A stretch of DNA of 64,000 bases from an uncultured Clostridia bacterium (GCA_947625785.1 CANQPS010000001.1:62001-126000), one strand, 5' to 3'. Numbered from the stretch's first letter, positions 51,044 through 60,944 are shown. Numbers and translations are program-made. Notes: generated by a model not told the origin, from the letters alone.

Positions 51044-51928
51044 TTACTTATTTTTTAATACTGTGACGATATAGTATCCCGTATTATCGGGAGATATAAC
51101 GACTTCGGAATAATCTTTTGGTATTTTGAGAGTATTATTGCTCGAAAGTGTTTGTCTTGAAATTAAATAGCCATCAATCTCATACCAAACATCATTTTCG
51201 TAATAAAGTATGTAATCTTCTAAGGTTAAATGATTATTATATATGATTTTTGAATGGGGTTCGCCAACATAACGAATATGCCACGGTTCATATTTTATTC
51301 CTGTTTCATTTTTTCCAAATGATGGGTAACGGATAATAAAGCCATATTTCCAACAGTTTGAATTTACAAATTGACCTGCTTCCGTCTTAATGAAGCTGAA
51401 ACCTGCATAATATGGCGAATATATATCAAGAGCAAGTCCGGATTGATGTTCACTTGCACCGGGTTTTGTTGCAGAAGATGGATTTTCGTTATATTCTTCC
51501 TGTTGTTGGGAGTCGGTTCTGTAATCACTGGAAATAAAAATTTTTTCGCCTGTATTTTCGGTTACTGCTACTGAAAGAGAGGTATATGCATCGTGCATAC
51601 AATTATTCATTTTCACATCAGTATCTTTATATTGGGATATTACAGGAACAAAATCATTTTTCAAAGGAAAGTCGGTATTTATAAGCATCATACTTTGATT
51701 AAACTCAATTTTATCATTTGAACTTAGTTCATCGAGCGTAAATTGTACTATATCTTCCGGATAAACTTTGTTTATTTCTATTTTTTCGCAATTTACACCA
51801 AAATACTCTCCTAAAATATAAATATAATATGAATTAATATATAATATGGTAGATATTGATATTAAAATCAATAGAACTATGCCCAAAATAATCCATTTAA
51901 TTGTTTTTCTTTTTATTTTTGTATTCAT
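51044..51928 (-). CDS. VanY-like D,D-carboxypeptidase (M15B), membrane-anchored
   Basis: The 294-residue protein has an N-terminal membrane anchor (WIILGIVLLILISISTILYI) and a VanY domain with the zinc motifs SEHQSGLALDI (His and Asp) and EPWHIRYVG (His). It removes the last D-Ala of peptidoglycan precursors or stems outside the membrane. A C-terminal domain of about 60 residues follows. It is a single-gene unit with a consensus minus-strand promoter; no vancomycin-resistance genes are nearby, so a housekeeping role is likely. Confidence 0.9.
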   Translation of the reverse strand: MNTKIKRKTIKWIILGIVLLILISISTILYINSYYIYILGEYFGVNCEKIEINKVYPEDIVQFTLDELSSNDKIEFNQSMMLINTDFPLKNDFVPVISQYKDTDVKMNNCMHDAYTSLSVAVTENTGEKIFISSDYRTDSQQQEEYNENPSSATKPGASEHQSGLALDIYSPYYAGFSFIKTEAGQFVNSNCWKYGFIIRYPSFGKNETGIKYEPWHIRYVGEPHSKIIYNNHLTLEDYILYYENDVWYEIDGYLISRQTLSSNNTLKIPKDYSEVVISPDNTGYYIVTVLKNK

Positions 51929-51944
51929 TTTCTACTCCTTATTG

Positions 51945-51984
51945 ATAAGCCTTTTGTTGGGTAAAATGTAAAAAAAGCTCTTAT
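51945..51984 (-). other. 5' leader stem-loop of the vanY transcript
   Basis: On the minus strand ATAAGAGCTTTT pairs with AAAAGGCTTAT with a small bulge. It starts about 8 bases after the -10 box. Confidence 0.4.
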
Positions 51985-51991
51985 GAAAATT

Positions 51992-52020
51992 ATTATAATA
52001 ATATATATTATTACTGTCAA
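51992..52020 (-). promoter_or_regulatory. vanY promoter
   Basis: On the minus strand a perfect TTGACA (52020-52015), a 17-base spacer and a perfect TATAAT (51997-51992). Confidence 0.82.
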
Positions 52021-52091
52021 TAGTTGCTTTGATAAGTTATTTTAATCTATTGTAAACCCACATAAAATATTAAAAATTTATTGATAAACTA

Positions 52092-52120
52092 TTGCAAAGT
52101 CTATTTTCTTGTGGTAAAAT
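52092..52120 (+). promoter_or_regulatory. promoter of the rimP-nusA-infB operon
   Basis: TTGCAA (52092-52097), a 17-base spacer and TAAAAT (52115-52120), with an extended TTGTGG before the -10 as at serC. The transcript should start near 52127. Confidence 0.78.
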
Positions 52121-52146
52121 GATATTGCATAGTTTTATCGTAATGT

Positions 52147-52174
52147 AAAGAGTGGGTTTGGCCCACTCTTTTAT
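52147..52174 (+). terminator. leader terminator of the rimP-nusA operon
   Basis: Perfect 10-bp arms AAAGAGTGGG and CCCACTCTTT with a 5-base loop and a T-rich tail. It lies about 20 bases after the predicted transcript start and 65 bases before rimP. It is a candidate attenuator. Confidence 0.72.
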
Positions 52175-52238
52175 TTATGTTTTATCTATTTTATTATATT
52201 TATTAATCTCAATATATCAGAAAGGAATGACTTTTAAG

Positions 52239-52766
52239 TTGGCAAAAAACAAAAAAAATACACTTGAAACAGTATGGCATTTAGTTGAACCCATAATTGA
52301 AAATCTTGGCAGAGATTTAATTATCTGGGATATAAGATTTTTCAAAGAGGGAGCGAATTGGATTTTAAGAATTTATATTGACAACAAAAGCGGTAACATA
52401 GTTACAATAGAAGATTGCGAAATTGTAAGCAGAGCAATAGATTTACCTCTTGATGAGGCAGACCCAATAGAACAAAGCTATTGTTTAGAGGTTTCATCAC
52501 CGGGAGTTGAGCGTGAACTTACAAGAGAACAACATTTCTATGATTGTATTGATGAAAATATTATGGTTAAGATGATTAGACCAATGTCGAATGGTCTGAA
52601 AGAATTTAAAGGTAAACTTATTGCCGCCGATAAAACAATGTTTACGGTTCAGGTGGAGGATATTGATATTTTTAACGGTGCGGATATTAATATAATAAAT
52701 AATAATTCGGTTAATATAAATAAAAAAGATACTGCGTGGGTAAAACTTGATGATTTTGATATATAA
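52239..52766 (+). CDS. rimP: Ribosome maturation factor RimP
   Basis: The 175-residue product aids 30S subunit maturation. The N-terminal domain includes LVEPIIENLGRDLIIWDIRF and the signature LEVSSPGVEREL. The C-terminal SH3-like domain has KEFKGKLI and TAWVKLDDFD. I chose TTG 52239, giving the usual short N-terminus before NTLETVWHLVEP. An ATG at 52227 has no room for a ribosome site, and an ATG at 52152 lies inside the leader hairpin. Confidence 0.92.
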   Translation: MAKNKKNTLETVWHLVEPIIENLGRDLIIWDIRFFKEGANWILRIYIDNKSGNIVTIEDCEIVSRAIDLPLDEADPIEQSYCLEVSSPGVERELTREQHFYDCIDENIMVKMIRPMSNGLKEFKGKLIAADKTMFTVQVEDIDIFNGADINIINNNSVNINKKDTAWVKLDDFDI

Positions 52767-52807
52767 ATAATTAAAATATTTTAACATAGAAAGGTTTGAT
52801 TAATAAA

Positions 52808-53866
52808 ATGAACAGAGAATTTTATGAGGCTTTAACACTTCTTGAAAAGGAAAGAGGTATACCGGTAGATACCCTTATAACTCAAATTAAAAGAGCAATA
52901 GTTTCCGCTTGTAAGAATACATATGGTAATAATGATGATGTTTTAATTGATATGGACGCCGAAACAGGAAAATTTGATGTATATTTGAATAAAGTAGTCG
53001 TTGAACAAGTTACAGATGTAAATAAAGAAATTTCTTTATTTAACGCAAGAAGAATAGACGCTAAAGTGGGATACGGTGAAAAAGTAGCTATATTGCTCGA
53101 CCCTAAACAATTCGGACGAATTGCAGTTGGAACAGCTAAAAGTATTATCCGTCAGGGTATAAGAGATGGCGAAAAAGGTCAAATATTGCAGGAGTTTAAT
53201 AATAAGAAAAAAGAAGTCGTAACTGCTGTCGTTGAAAGAATTGAACCTGATACAGGTATTGCTGTGCTTAAACTCGGAAGATGTGAGGCAAGATTGCCAA
53301 AAAGTGAACAGGTTTGTGATAAACAACTTAAAGTTGGCGACCATATTAAAATATATGTTGTTGATGTTAAGGAAAGCGATAAAAATGAACCAAGAGCAAT
53401 AATTTCCCGAACTCACCCTGAACTTGTAAAACATTTATTTGAAACAGAAGTTTCTGAAATATTTGATGGTACAGTAGAAATCAAATCAGTATCAAGAGAG
53501 GCAGGTTCAAGAACAAAAATTGCCGTATTGAGTAAAAATCCTGATGTTGATGCAGTAGGTGCCTGCATAGGTCAAAAGGGTGAAAGAGTAACAAATATAG
53601 TTAATGAACTTGGCGGAGAAAAAATTGATATTATCGAGTATAGTGAAGATCCGGCAAAATTTATATCTGCCGCTTTATCGCCGGCAAAAGTTTTGAGTGT
53701 TACTCTTGATGAAACAGGGGCTAAGTATTGTAAAGTAACGGTTCCTGATGACCAACTGTCACTTGCAATAGGCAATAAAGGTCAGAATGCAAGACTTGCC
53801 GCCAAATTAACAGGCTGGAAGATTGATATAGGTCCGGAAAGCGGATTTTACGGAGAAACACAATAA
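52808..53866 (+). CDS. nusA: Transcription elongation/termination factor NusA
   Basis: The 352-residue protein binds RNA polymerase and modulates pausing and hairpin-dependent termination. It has the N-terminal polymerase-binding domain (NREFYEALTLLEKERGI), an S1 domain (about 130-200) and two KH domains with IGQKGERV and IGNKGQNARLAAKLTGW. No acidic C-terminal repeats are present, as in other Firmicutes. I chose ATG 52808; TTG 52796 is in frame but too close to the ribosome site. Confidence 0.96.
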   Translation: MNREFYEALTLLEKERGIPVDTLITQIKRAIVSACKNTYGNNDDVLIDMDAETGKFDVYLNKVVVEQVTDVNKEISLFNARRIDAKVGYGEKVAILLDPKQFGRIAVGTAKSIIRQGIRDGEKGQILQEFNNKKKEVVTAVVERIEPDTGIAVLKLGRCEARLPKSEQVCDKQLKVGDHIKIYVVDVKESDKNEPRAIISRTHPELVKHLFETEVSEIFDGTVEIKSVSREAGSRTKIAVLSKNPDVDAVGACIGQKGERVTNIVNELGGEKIDIIEYSEDPAKFISAALSPAKVLSVTLDETGAKYCKVTVPDDQLSLAIGNKGQNARLAAKLTGWKIDIGPESGFYGETQ

Positions 53867-53935
53867 AATGATATGTTGAGTAAAACCTGCTTATAAATAT
53901 TTTATATATCTTAATATTTGAGGGAAGTGATAATA

Positions 53936-54235
53936 GTGCAAAAGAAAAAAATACCAATCAGAAAATGTTTAGGCTGTAATATCCAAAAACCTAAAAGAGA
54001 ACTTATAAGAATTGTTAAAGCTCCTGATATTAAAAATGAACAGGGCGAAATAATTGAAAGCGGAGAAATTTCTCTTGACCTTAGAGGAAAAAAGAATGGC
54101 AGAGGGGCATATATATGCTTTGATATTAATTGTCTTAGAAGTGTCAGAAAATCAAGAAGATTAGAAAAAACTTTTTCCTGCAAAATTCCCGAAGATATAT
54201 ATGATAATCTTGAAAAGGAGTTGTCTGCTGAATGA
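53936..54235 (+). CDS. ylxR: YlxR-family RNA-binding protein (RnpM)
   Basis: The 99-residue protein has the YlxR core PIRKCLGCNIQKPKRELIRIV and GRGAYICFD. Family members bind RNase P RNA and modulate its activity in Firmicutes. An internal insert of about 15 acidic residues (KNEQGEIIESGEIS) lengthens it slightly. GTG 53936 with GAGGGA upstream is the likely start. It overlaps the next gene by 4 bases. Confidence 0.93.
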   Translation: MQKKKIPIRKCLGCNIQKPKRELIRIVKAPDIKNEQGEIIESGEISLDLRGKKNGRGAYICFDINCLRSVRKSRRLEKTFSCKIPEDIYDNLEKELSAE

Positions 54236-54558
54236 ATAATAAATTATTATCATTTTTGGGACTTGCTAAAAGAGCAGGACAATTATCCGTAGGATTTGAC
54301 AGTGTTTCTGATACGATAAAATCCGGTAAAGCTGAATTGGTTTTATTTTCGTCTGATATTTCAAATAATTCAGAGGAAAAGGTAAGAAGATTAACAGATA
54401 TTTATAATATTAAAACAATAAAAATAAATGCTTCTATGAATGAAATCGGTAATTCAATTAAAAAGATTTCAGGAATTATAGCAGTAAAAGATAAAAATTT
54501 TGCTAAGAATATTATTGTGTTATCTGCCGACGATAATAAGGAGGACTTAACTTTATGA
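54232..54558 (+). CDS. ylxQ: L7Ae-like ribosomal protein YlxQ
   Basis: The 108-residue protein has the L7Ae/L30e fold ([20 protein letters not shown]) and probably binds kink-turn RNA. It starts within the ylxR stop and its own stop overlaps the infB start (ATGA), so three genes are translationally coupled. The order nusA-ylxR-ylxQ-infB is conserved in Firmicutes. Confidence 0.93.
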   Translation: MNNKLLSFLGLAKRAGQLSVGFDSVSDTIKSGKAELVLFSSDISNNSEEKVRRLTDIYNIKTIKINASMNEIGNSIKKISGIIAVKDKNFAKNIIVLSADDNKEDLTL

Positions 54559-57086
54559 TGAAAAAATATAAAATTCACGAGGTTGCAAAAGACCTCAATA
54601 TACCAAGCAAAGAAATTGTTGATTTAATAAAGAAAAATTTTGGCATAGTTAAAAAGGCTATGACAGCTCTTACACAGGAAGAACTTAATGTTGTTTTTGA
54701 GTTTTATACTCAGAAAAAAGCTGTTGATAATATAGAAGCCTATTTTAACCTTAAAAATGAGAGTACTGAAACAACAGTCAACGAAAAAAATAATAATAAA
54801 GAAAAAATTGAAAAATCTGAAAAAACTGAGAAGTCTGAAAAACCAGCAAAATCTGAGAAAACAGACAAGTCGGATAAATCCGATAAACCATTTAAGCTGC
54901 AAAATAATAAAAAATCTGACAGAAATCAAAATAATAAAGATAACAAAGATAATAAAGAAAAAAATCAGAATAATAACAGACAACCTAAACAACAAAATAA
55001 TAAATCCAATCAACAACCACAAAAAGCACAGCAGCAAAATAATAATGCAAAATCTTCATCTGCAATAAATACTCAATCATTACAAAATGAGTTCAGTCAA
55101 GATATAAATTTGGGCAGAAATGGCGGCAGAATTATCGATACTCGTGCGGCACATATTGATATTGAAAGATATAACGAAAAATATGACAGACTTGCCTCCG
55201 AAAAAATCAGAAATGATAATATGGTGCAAAAGCAAAAAATTACACAGCGTTCCCAACAAAAAGGTAAACCAAAGAACTCTCGAAAAGAAACTGAGGCAGA
55301 GCGTTTGCACCGTATAGCCAATGAACGCAAGGCAAAACCTATTACAATAACTATTCCGGAAGAAATTACCGTAAGCGAATTAGCTTTAAGATTAAAAGCG
55401 ACTGCTGCCGAAGTCATTAAGAAATTAATGCTTATGGGTATGATGGTTACAATGAATGATGTTATTGATTTTGATACAGCATCACTGGTTGCTATGGAAT
55501 TTCACGCAAAAGTAGAAAAAGAAGTTGTTGTGACTATTGAAGAAAGAATTATTGATGACAGCGAAGATGTTGACGACAATCTCGTACAAAGAGCACCTGT
55601 TGTAGTTGTAATGGGACACGTTGACCACGGTAAAACATCTTTGCTTGATGCAATTCGTCACGCAAATGTTACATCTACTGAGGCAGGCGGAATTACTCAA
55701 CATATAGGTGCTTATAGAGTTAAAGTAGGTGACAGAGATATTACATTCCTTGACACCCCGGGTCACGAAGCATTTACAACTATGCGTGCAAGAGGTGCTC
55801 AGGTTACTGATATTGCCATACTCGTTGTTGCTGCTGATGATGGTATAATGCCGCAGACAGTTGAGGCTATTAATCACGCAAAAGCTGCCGGTGTATCTGT
55901 AATCGTTGCTATCAATAAAATGGATAAATACGGAGCTAATCCTGATTTGGTAAAGCAACAGCTTACAGAATATGAACTCGTTCCGGAAGAATGGGGTGGT
56001 GATACACCTTGTATTCCTGTTTCTGCACATACAAAAGAGGGTATAGATGAATTATTGGAAATGGTAATTCTTGTTGCAGATATTAAGGAATTAAAGGCTA
56101 ATCCGTACAGAGCAGCAAAGGGTACAGTTATCGAGGCAAGACTTGATAAAGGAAGAGGTCCTATTGCAACCGTTCTTGTGCAAAATGGTACGCTTAATGT
56201 CGGAGATATTATCGTTGCAGGTACTACTGTCGGTAAGGTCAGAGCTATGACTAATGATAAAGGTATAAAAGTTAAAACAGCAGGACCATCAGTTCCGGTT
56301 GAAATTACAGGACTTGATGATGTTCCATCAGGCGGAGATATATTCAATGCGGTTTCCGATGAAAGACTTGCAAGAGAATTAGTTCAGCAAAGAAAAGAAA
56401 AACAGAAGGAAGAACAATTTAATGCTCAATCAAAAGTAACTCTCGATAATCTGTTTGACAGAATGAAACAAGGCGATATGAAGGAATTAAAAATAATTGT
56501 TAAAGCTGATGTACAAGGTTCTGTTGAAGCAGTTAAACAATCACTTGTAAAATTATCAAATGATGAAGTAAGAGTTAATGTTATACACGGCGGTGTTGGT
56601 GGTATAAATGAATCCGATGTAATGCTTGCTGCCGCTTCTAATGCTATTATAGTAGGCTTTAATGTTCGTCCTGATGTTGTAGCTATGGAAAATGCAGAGC
56701 GTGATGGTGTCGATTTAAGAACATACAGAATAATTTATGACTGTATTGAAGAGGTTCAATCTGCTATGAAGGGTATGCTTGCCCCTAAATTTAGGGAAGT
56801 AGCACTCGGCAGAGTTGAATGTAGAACAACTTATAGAATAACCAATGTTGGAATGGTTGCCGGCAGCTATGTTCTTACAGGTAAGGCTGTAAGAGGTGCC
56901 GATGTTAGAGTTGTTCGTGATGGTATAGTTATCGCTGATGATAAAATTGCATCACTGCAAAGATTTAAAGATGCAGTTAAAGAGGTTGCACAAGGTTACG
57001 AGTGTGGCATAACCCTCGAAAAATTCAGCGATATTAAAGAGGGAGATATTTTTGAAGTTTTCCAAATGGAAGAATATCAAGATTAA
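54555..57086 (+). CDS. infB: Translation initiation factor IF-2
   Basis: The 843-residue GTPase places initiator tRNA on the 30S subunit. An IF2_N domain at the start ([22 protein letters not shown]) is followed by a very Lys/Asn/Gln-rich linker (about 75-200) and a second IF2_N domain (about 270-320). The G domain has [17 protein letters not shown] and NKMDK, then domains II-IV end in [16 protein letters not shown]. The linker makes a false antisense frame on the other strand. rbfA follows 28 bases later. Confidence 0.97.
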   Translation: MMKKYKIHEVAKDLNIPSKEIVDLIKKNFGIVKKAMTALTQEELNVVFEFYTQKKAVDNIEAYFNLKNESTETTVNEKNNNKEKIEKSEKTEKSEKPAKSEKTDKSDKSDKPFKLQNNKKSDRNQNNKDNKDNKEKNQNNNRQPKQQNNKSNQQPQKAQQQNNNAKSSSAINTQSLQNEFSQDINLGRNGGRIIDTRAAHIDIERYNEKYDRLASEKIRNDNMVQKQKITQRSQQKGKPKNSRKETEAERLHRIANERKAKPITITIPEEITVSELALRLKATAAEVIKKLMLMGMMVTMNDVIDFDTASLVAMEFHAKVEKEVVVTIEERIIDDSEDVDDNLVQRAPVVVVMGHVDHGKTSLLDAIRHANVTSTEAGGITQHIGAYRVKVGDRDITFLDTPGHEAFTTMRARGAQVTDIAILVVAADDGIMPQTVEAINHAKAAGVSVIVAINKMDKYGANPDLVKQQLTEYELVPEEWGGDTPCIPVSAHTKEGIDELLEMVILVADIKELKANPYRAAKGTVIEARLDKGRGPIATVLVQNGTLNVGDIIVAGTTVGKVRAMTNDKGIKVKTAGPSVPVEITGLDDVPSGGDIFNAVSDERLARELVQQRKEKQKEEQFNAQSKVTLDNLFDRMKQGDMKELKIIVKADVQGSVEAVKQSLVKLSNDEVRVNVIHGGVGGINESDVMLAAASNAIIVGFNVRPDVVAMENAERDGVDLRTYRIIYDCIEEVQSAMKGMLAPKFREVALGRVECRTTYRITNVGMVAGSYVLTGKAVRGADVRVVRDGIVIADDKIASLQRFKDAVKEVAQGYECGITLEKFSDIKEGDIFEVFQMEEYQD

Positions 57087-57114
57087 TTTATTTTATAATT
57101 AAAGGAGAAATAAG

Positions 57115-57510
57115 ATGGCAGGTCATAGAGCAGATAGAACAGCCGAAGATATAAAACGAGAATTAATGGCTATTTTAAGAGAAATGAAAGACCCTCGTTT
57201 GCATAATAGTCTTATAAGCATTGTCAGAACAGATGTAACAAGGGATTTATCATATTGTAAAGTTTATATTAGTTCGATGAATGGCCTTGATAATGCAAAA
57301 GAGGTGGTTAAAGCCTTAAAAAATGCATCAGGTTTTATAAGAAAAGAATTGAGTTCAAGACTTAAAATAAGGCATACTCCGGAATTAACATTTGCAGCAA
57401 CAGACTCTATTGAATACAGTGCAAATATCTCGAAGATTCTTATAGACTTAGATGTAAGAGGTGATGAAAATGACAAAAACATTAGCAGAGATAGCACAGA
57501 TATTGAATAA
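57115..57510 (+). CDS. rbfA: Ribosome-binding factor A
   Basis: The 131-residue KH-like protein assists late 16S rRNA processing. It begins HRADRTAEDIKRELMAILREMKDPRL and has SRDLSYCKVYISS-like TRDLSYCKVYISS and LKIRHTPELTF. AAAGGAG precedes ATG. The last 40 bases overlap the start of the DHH phosphoesterase gene. Confidence 0.95.
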   Translation: MAGHRADRTAEDIKRELMAILREMKDPRLHNSLISIVRTDVTRDLSYCKVYISSMNGLDNAKEVVKALKNASGFIRKELSSRLKIRHTPELTFAATDSIEYSANISKILIDLDVRGDENDKNISRDSTDIE

Positions 57511-58426
57511 TAGTAATAATATTTATATACTTACCCATAGGAGTCCCGATGGTGATACATTGGGCTCCGGGTATGGGCTTTGTCTTGCTTTGCAAAAAAT
57601 GCATAAAAATGCAAAAGTTCTTAATTCCGATAATATATCAAAAAATTTTTTATTTATGAAAGAATATGTTATTGAACAAGAATTTGAACCGGAACTCATT
57701 GTCAGTGTTGATTTAGCCGATACAATACTGTTAGGTGAAAAATTGTCTGTTTATAAAGATAAAATAGATATATGTATAGACCATCATAAATCAAGATATG
57801 AGTTTGCACCTATTAATTACATAGAGCCGGATTCTGCTGCGACTACTGAGATTATTTACTTGCTTTTGACAGAAATGCACATTGAAATTACAAGAGATAT
57901 AGCAAATTGTCTTTATACCGGTTTAGCTACTGATACGGGTTGTTTTAAATATAATAATACGACGGTTCGTTCGTTTTTGATAGCGAGTTCGCTTATGAAT
58001 TTAGGTGCAGAGTGTTCTAAAATCAATAGGATTATGTTTGACACAAAATCAAGAGAGAGATTAGAACTTGAAAAAACCGTTCTTCAAAATATAAAATTTT
58101 ACTATAATAATAAAGTTGCCGTTGTTTATTACACAAAAAATATGGTTGAAGAAATAGGTGCAACAGATGACGATACAGCCGGTATTGCATCAATACCAAA
58201 TCAAATAGAGGGCGTTCTTGTCGGTGTTACTATGAAAGAGGACAAGGAACGTTCGGGTTATAAGATTTCTCTTAGAAGCAGTGGCTCTGTTGATGTTTCA
58301 AAGATTTGCGAAACATTTGGCGGCGGCGGTCATAAAAATGCGTCAGGTGCTTTTATAGGAAAACCGCTTGAGGAAGCAAGAGAAACAATTATCGCTGAAA
58401 TCGGAAAGCAGTTGGAGTTATATTGA
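57470..58426 (+). CDS. nrnA: NrnA-like DHH/DHHA1 phosphoesterase
   Basis: The 318-residue enzyme degrades short RNA oligonucleotides and/or pAp in this family. Metal motifs are HRSPDGDTLGSG, DLAD and DHHKS; the DHHA1 domain with FGGGGHKNASG ends the protein. I chose ATG 57470 with AGAGGTG upstream, inside rbfA; other in-frame starts lie 3-9 bases earlier. The truB start follows the stop directly. Confidence 0.93.
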   Translation: MTKTLAEIAQILNNSNNIYILTHRSPDGDTLGSGYGLCLALQKMHKNAKVLNSDNISKNFLFMKEYVIEQEFEPELIVSVDLADTILLGEKLSVYKDKIDICIDHHKSRYEFAPINYIEPDSAATTEIIYLLLTEMHIEITRDIANCLYTGLATDTGCFKYNNTTVRSFLIASSLMNLGAECSKINRIMFDTKSRERLELEKTVLQNIKFYYNNKVAVVYYTKNMVEEIGATDDDTAGIASIPNQIEGVLVGVTMKEDKERSGYKISLRSSGSVDVSKICETFGGGGHKNASGAFIGKPLEEARETIIAEIGKQLELY

Positions 58427-59329
58427 ATGAATGGAGTTATAGTAGTAGATAAACCAAAGGGATTTACTTCGTTTGATGTTGTAGCAGTGATGAGAGGGCT
58501 GACTAAAACAAGAAAAATCGGCCATACAGGAACATTAGACCCTATTGCAACAGGTGTTCTGCCTATAACAATAGGCAATGCAACAAAAGCACAAGATATT
58601 TTGCCTGATAGCAATAAGGAATATTGTGCAGAATTTCAGCTTGGTATTACGACAGATACACTTGATATAACAGGCAATATTTTGTCTGAAAGTAACTTTG
58701 ATGTATCATATCAAACAATAAAAGATGTAATTTCTTCGTTTGAGGGAGATATAATGCAAGTTCCTCCTATGTATTCGGCTGTCCAAAAAAATGGCGTGAG
58801 ATTATACGATTTAGCCCGTCAAGGAATAGAGGTTGAAAGGGAAGCTCGAAAAGTTAATATTTCTAAAATAGAAATTATTAATTTTGACCAAAAAAGCGGT
58901 AGGGGTAAATTTATAGTTTCTTGCTCAAAAGGTACATATATAAGGAGTATTTGTGATGATTTTGGTAAAAAATTAGGTTGTGGAGCGGTTTTAACATCTC
59001 TTAGAAGAACCTTTGCCTGTGGTTTTGGTATTGACAGTGCGAAAACATTAGACGAATTAAAGTTCTTTGCAAGCAATAATGGTAATTTTGAAGATATAAT
59101 TTTACCTACCGAAAAATTATTTTTAGAATATAATTTGGTTGAAGTATCTTCCCAACAAGGTTTCAGATTTAAAAACGGTGGAAGTCTTACACTTGACAGA
59201 CTTAAAATTAAAAATTATAATGATTTGGATATTTATAGGGTATATAGTGAAGGTAAATTCTTAGGTCTTGGTGAAATATCTCTTGATAGAAATGAAATGA
59301 TAATAAAAAAGCTATTTCCGGAGATTTAA
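58427..59329 (+). CDS. truB: tRNA pseudouridine-55 synthase
   Basis: The 300-residue enzyme makes pseudouridine 55 in the tRNA T loop. It begins NGVIVVDKPKGFTSFDVV and has the catalytic Asp in IGHTGTLDPIATGVLPI, then KGTYIRSIC and a C-terminal PUA-like part. The start codon abuts the nrnA stop, and ribF follows after 13 bases. Confidence 0.96.
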   Translation: MNGVIVVDKPKGFTSFDVVAVMRGLTKTRKIGHTGTLDPIATGVLPITIGNATKAQDILPDSNKEYCAEFQLGITTDTLDITGNILSESNFDVSYQTIKDVISSFEGDIMQVPPMYSAVQKNGVRLYDLARQGIEVEREARKVNISKIEIINFDQKSGRGKFIVSCSKGTYIRSICDDFGKKLGCGAVLTSLRRTFACGFGIDSAKTLDELKFFASNNGNFEDIILPTEKLFLEYNLVEVSSQQGFRFKNGGSLTLDRLKIKNYNDLDIYRVYSEGKFLGLGEISLDRNEMIIKKLFPEI

Positions 59330-59342
59330 GAGGTGATTAAGG

Positions 59343-60260
59343 TTGGAAATTTATAACAAAATATTGAATTCAAATGAAAAAACATCTGTTATTCTCGGAT
59401 TTTTTGACGGAATCCATAAAGGTCATTTAAGTGTAATAAACAGTGGTATAAGTTATGCAAAAAAAAATAATCTTAAATCTGTTGTTTTTACTTTTGAAAA
59501 AAATCCAAGATTGGAATTTGATAAATCTAATCCAAATTCAACGAGCATTATTACTCGGAAAGATAAAATAAGAATTTTATCTGAACTTGGTGTTGATATA
59601 GTATATTTTATACCATTTGGCGAAGTCAGAAATATGACACCGGAAGACTTTTTTAACGATATTATTATTGGAAAGTTTAATGCAGGTTTTGTATCCTGTG
59701 GTTTTAATTATCATTTTGGCAGGAACGGCGAAGGGGATACAAATTTACTAAAAGATTTATGTAATAAAAATAATATAGATATTAATATCTCTCTGCCGGT
59801 ATCTTATAAAGGCGAATATGTAAGTTCAACCAGAATAAGAAAATTGTTAAAAGAAGGAAACATCAAACTTATAAATGAACTATTAGGTAAAAAGTTTTCT
59901 TTTACATCAAAGGTTGTTCACGGAAAAGCCTTAGGAAGAACCATTGATATTCCTACAATAAATCAGATTTTTGAGGATAATTTTGCGGTTATGAAGTTTG
60001 GCGTATACGCTACGACTGCATTAATAGACGGTAAAAATTATTATGGTTTAACTAACATAGGGGTTAAGCCTACCGTAACAGATGAAAATAAAGTTATTTG
60101 TGAAACTTGGTTTCCCGAATTTAGTGGTAATCTTTACGATAGAGAAATTACATTATTTTTTATTGATTTTATAAGAGAAGAAAAAAAATTTGATAATTTA
60201 AATTCTCTGAAATTGCAGATAATAAAAGATAAAGAAACAGTATTGAGAAAAATAAAATAA
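59343..60260 (+). CDS. ribF: Bifunctional riboflavin kinase/FAD synthetase
   Basis: The 305-residue enzyme makes FMN and then FAD. The N-terminal adenylyltransferase domain has GFFDGIHKGHLSVI and the SSTRIRKLL motif; the C-terminal kinase domain has GKALGRTIDIPTIN and GLTNIGVKPT. TTG 59343 follows AAGG with AGAGG further upstream. It ends the long operon at a strong terminator. Confidence 0.95.
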   Translation: MEIYNKILNSNEKTSVILGFFDGIHKGHLSVINSGISYAKKNNLKSVVFTFEKNPRLEFDKSNPNSTSIITRKDKIRILSELGVDIVYFIPFGEVRNMTPEDFFNDIIIGKFNAGFVSCGFNYHFGRNGEGDTNLLKDLCNKNNIDINISLPVSYKGEYVSSTRIRKLLKEGNIKLINELLGKKFSFTSKVVHGKALGRTIDIPTINQIFEDNFAVMKFGVYATTALIDGKNYYGLTNIGVKPTVTDENKVICETWFPEFSGNLYDREITLFFIDFIREEKKFDNLNSLKLQIIKDKETVLRKIK

Positions 60261-60286
60261 GGGCGAAAATTTTCGCTCTTATTTTT
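60257..60286. terminator. bidirectional terminator after ribF
   Basis: Arms ATAAGGGCGAAAA and TTTTCGCTCTTAT with one G-T pair, then five Ts. It also serves the convergent dCMP deaminase. Confidence 0.92.
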
Positions 60287-60287
60287 A

Positions 60288-60776
60288 TTAATAACCCATA
60301 ACACCTAAAATACTTTCGTCATTATCTATCCAGTCAGATACAGAGATACTTGTATATTTAGTTTTATCATTTCTTATAATGACAGTTGTAATTCCGGAAT
60401 TTATAATCATTCTTTTACACATAGAACAGGCATTTGCATTTTCAACATATTCACCTGTTCTTGCATCTTTACCTGCTAAATATAATGTCGAACCAATCAT
60501 ATCGTTTCTTGATGCGTGAATAATAGCGTTTGCTTCTGCGTGTACAGAACGGCACATTTCATATCTTTCGCCACGCTTAATTCCCATACTTTCACGAATA
60601 CACTTTCCAATATCAATACAGTTTTGTCTGCCTCTTGGAGCTCCTACATATCCGGTGGAAACAATTTGGTCATTTTTAACTATAATTGCACCATAGTTAC
60701 GCCTTATACAAGTACCTCTTTCCAAGACTGTTTCTGCTATATCAAGGTAATAGTTATTTTTATCTATTCTCTGCAT
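60288..60776 (-). CDS. dCMP deaminase (ComEB-like)
   Basis: From ATG 60776 (GGGTG upstream) the 162-residue zinc enzyme has the HAEANAI motif with catalytic His and Glu and the CSMC zinc pair. The early insert GYVGAPRGRQNC is typical of deoxycytidylate deaminases. It feeds dUMP to thymidylate synthesis; a thymidylate kinase gene lies 1.2 kb away. Confidence 0.92.
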   Translation of the reverse strand: MQRIDKNNYYLDIAETVLERGTCIRRNYGAIIVKNDQIVSTGYVGAPRGRQNCIDIGKCIRESMGIKRGERYEMCRSVHAEANAIIHASRNDMIGSTLYLAGKDARTGEYVENANACSMCKRMIINSGITTVIIRNDKTKYTSISVSDWIDNDESILGVMGY

Positions 60777-60875
60777 ACTTTTCACCCGTAATGTTAATAT
60801 ATAATATAAAGTATAATAACATTTATATTGAATTGTGTCAATTTGTAAAAGTTGAAAATAATACCAAAAAAACTG

Positions 60876-60904
60876 TTGTAAAATTTTTGTATTTAATGTA
60901 TAAT
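60876..60904 (+). promoter_or_regulatory. promoter of the aldolase-like gene
   Basis: TTGTAA (60876-60881), a 17-base spacer and TATAAT (60899-60904). Confidence 0.72.
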
Positions 60905-60944
60905 AAAAAGTGTCTATAAGTACTTTTTAAGGAGGTAGTTTAAA

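Noticed and set aside
51044-51928. Part of a vancomycin-resistance cluster (vanY)
   Set aside because: No vanHAX or two-component genes are nearby; stand-alone VanY-like carboxypeptidases are normal in Firmicutes.
52152-52238. ATG 52152 as the rimP start
   Set aside because: It lies inside the leader hairpin and would add 29 mostly hydrophobic residues not found in RimP.
54624-55037. Antisense 137-codon hydrophobic frame over infB
   Set aside because: It is the complement of the Lys/Asn-rich IF-2 linker, which gives Phe/Ile-rich false membrane proteins.
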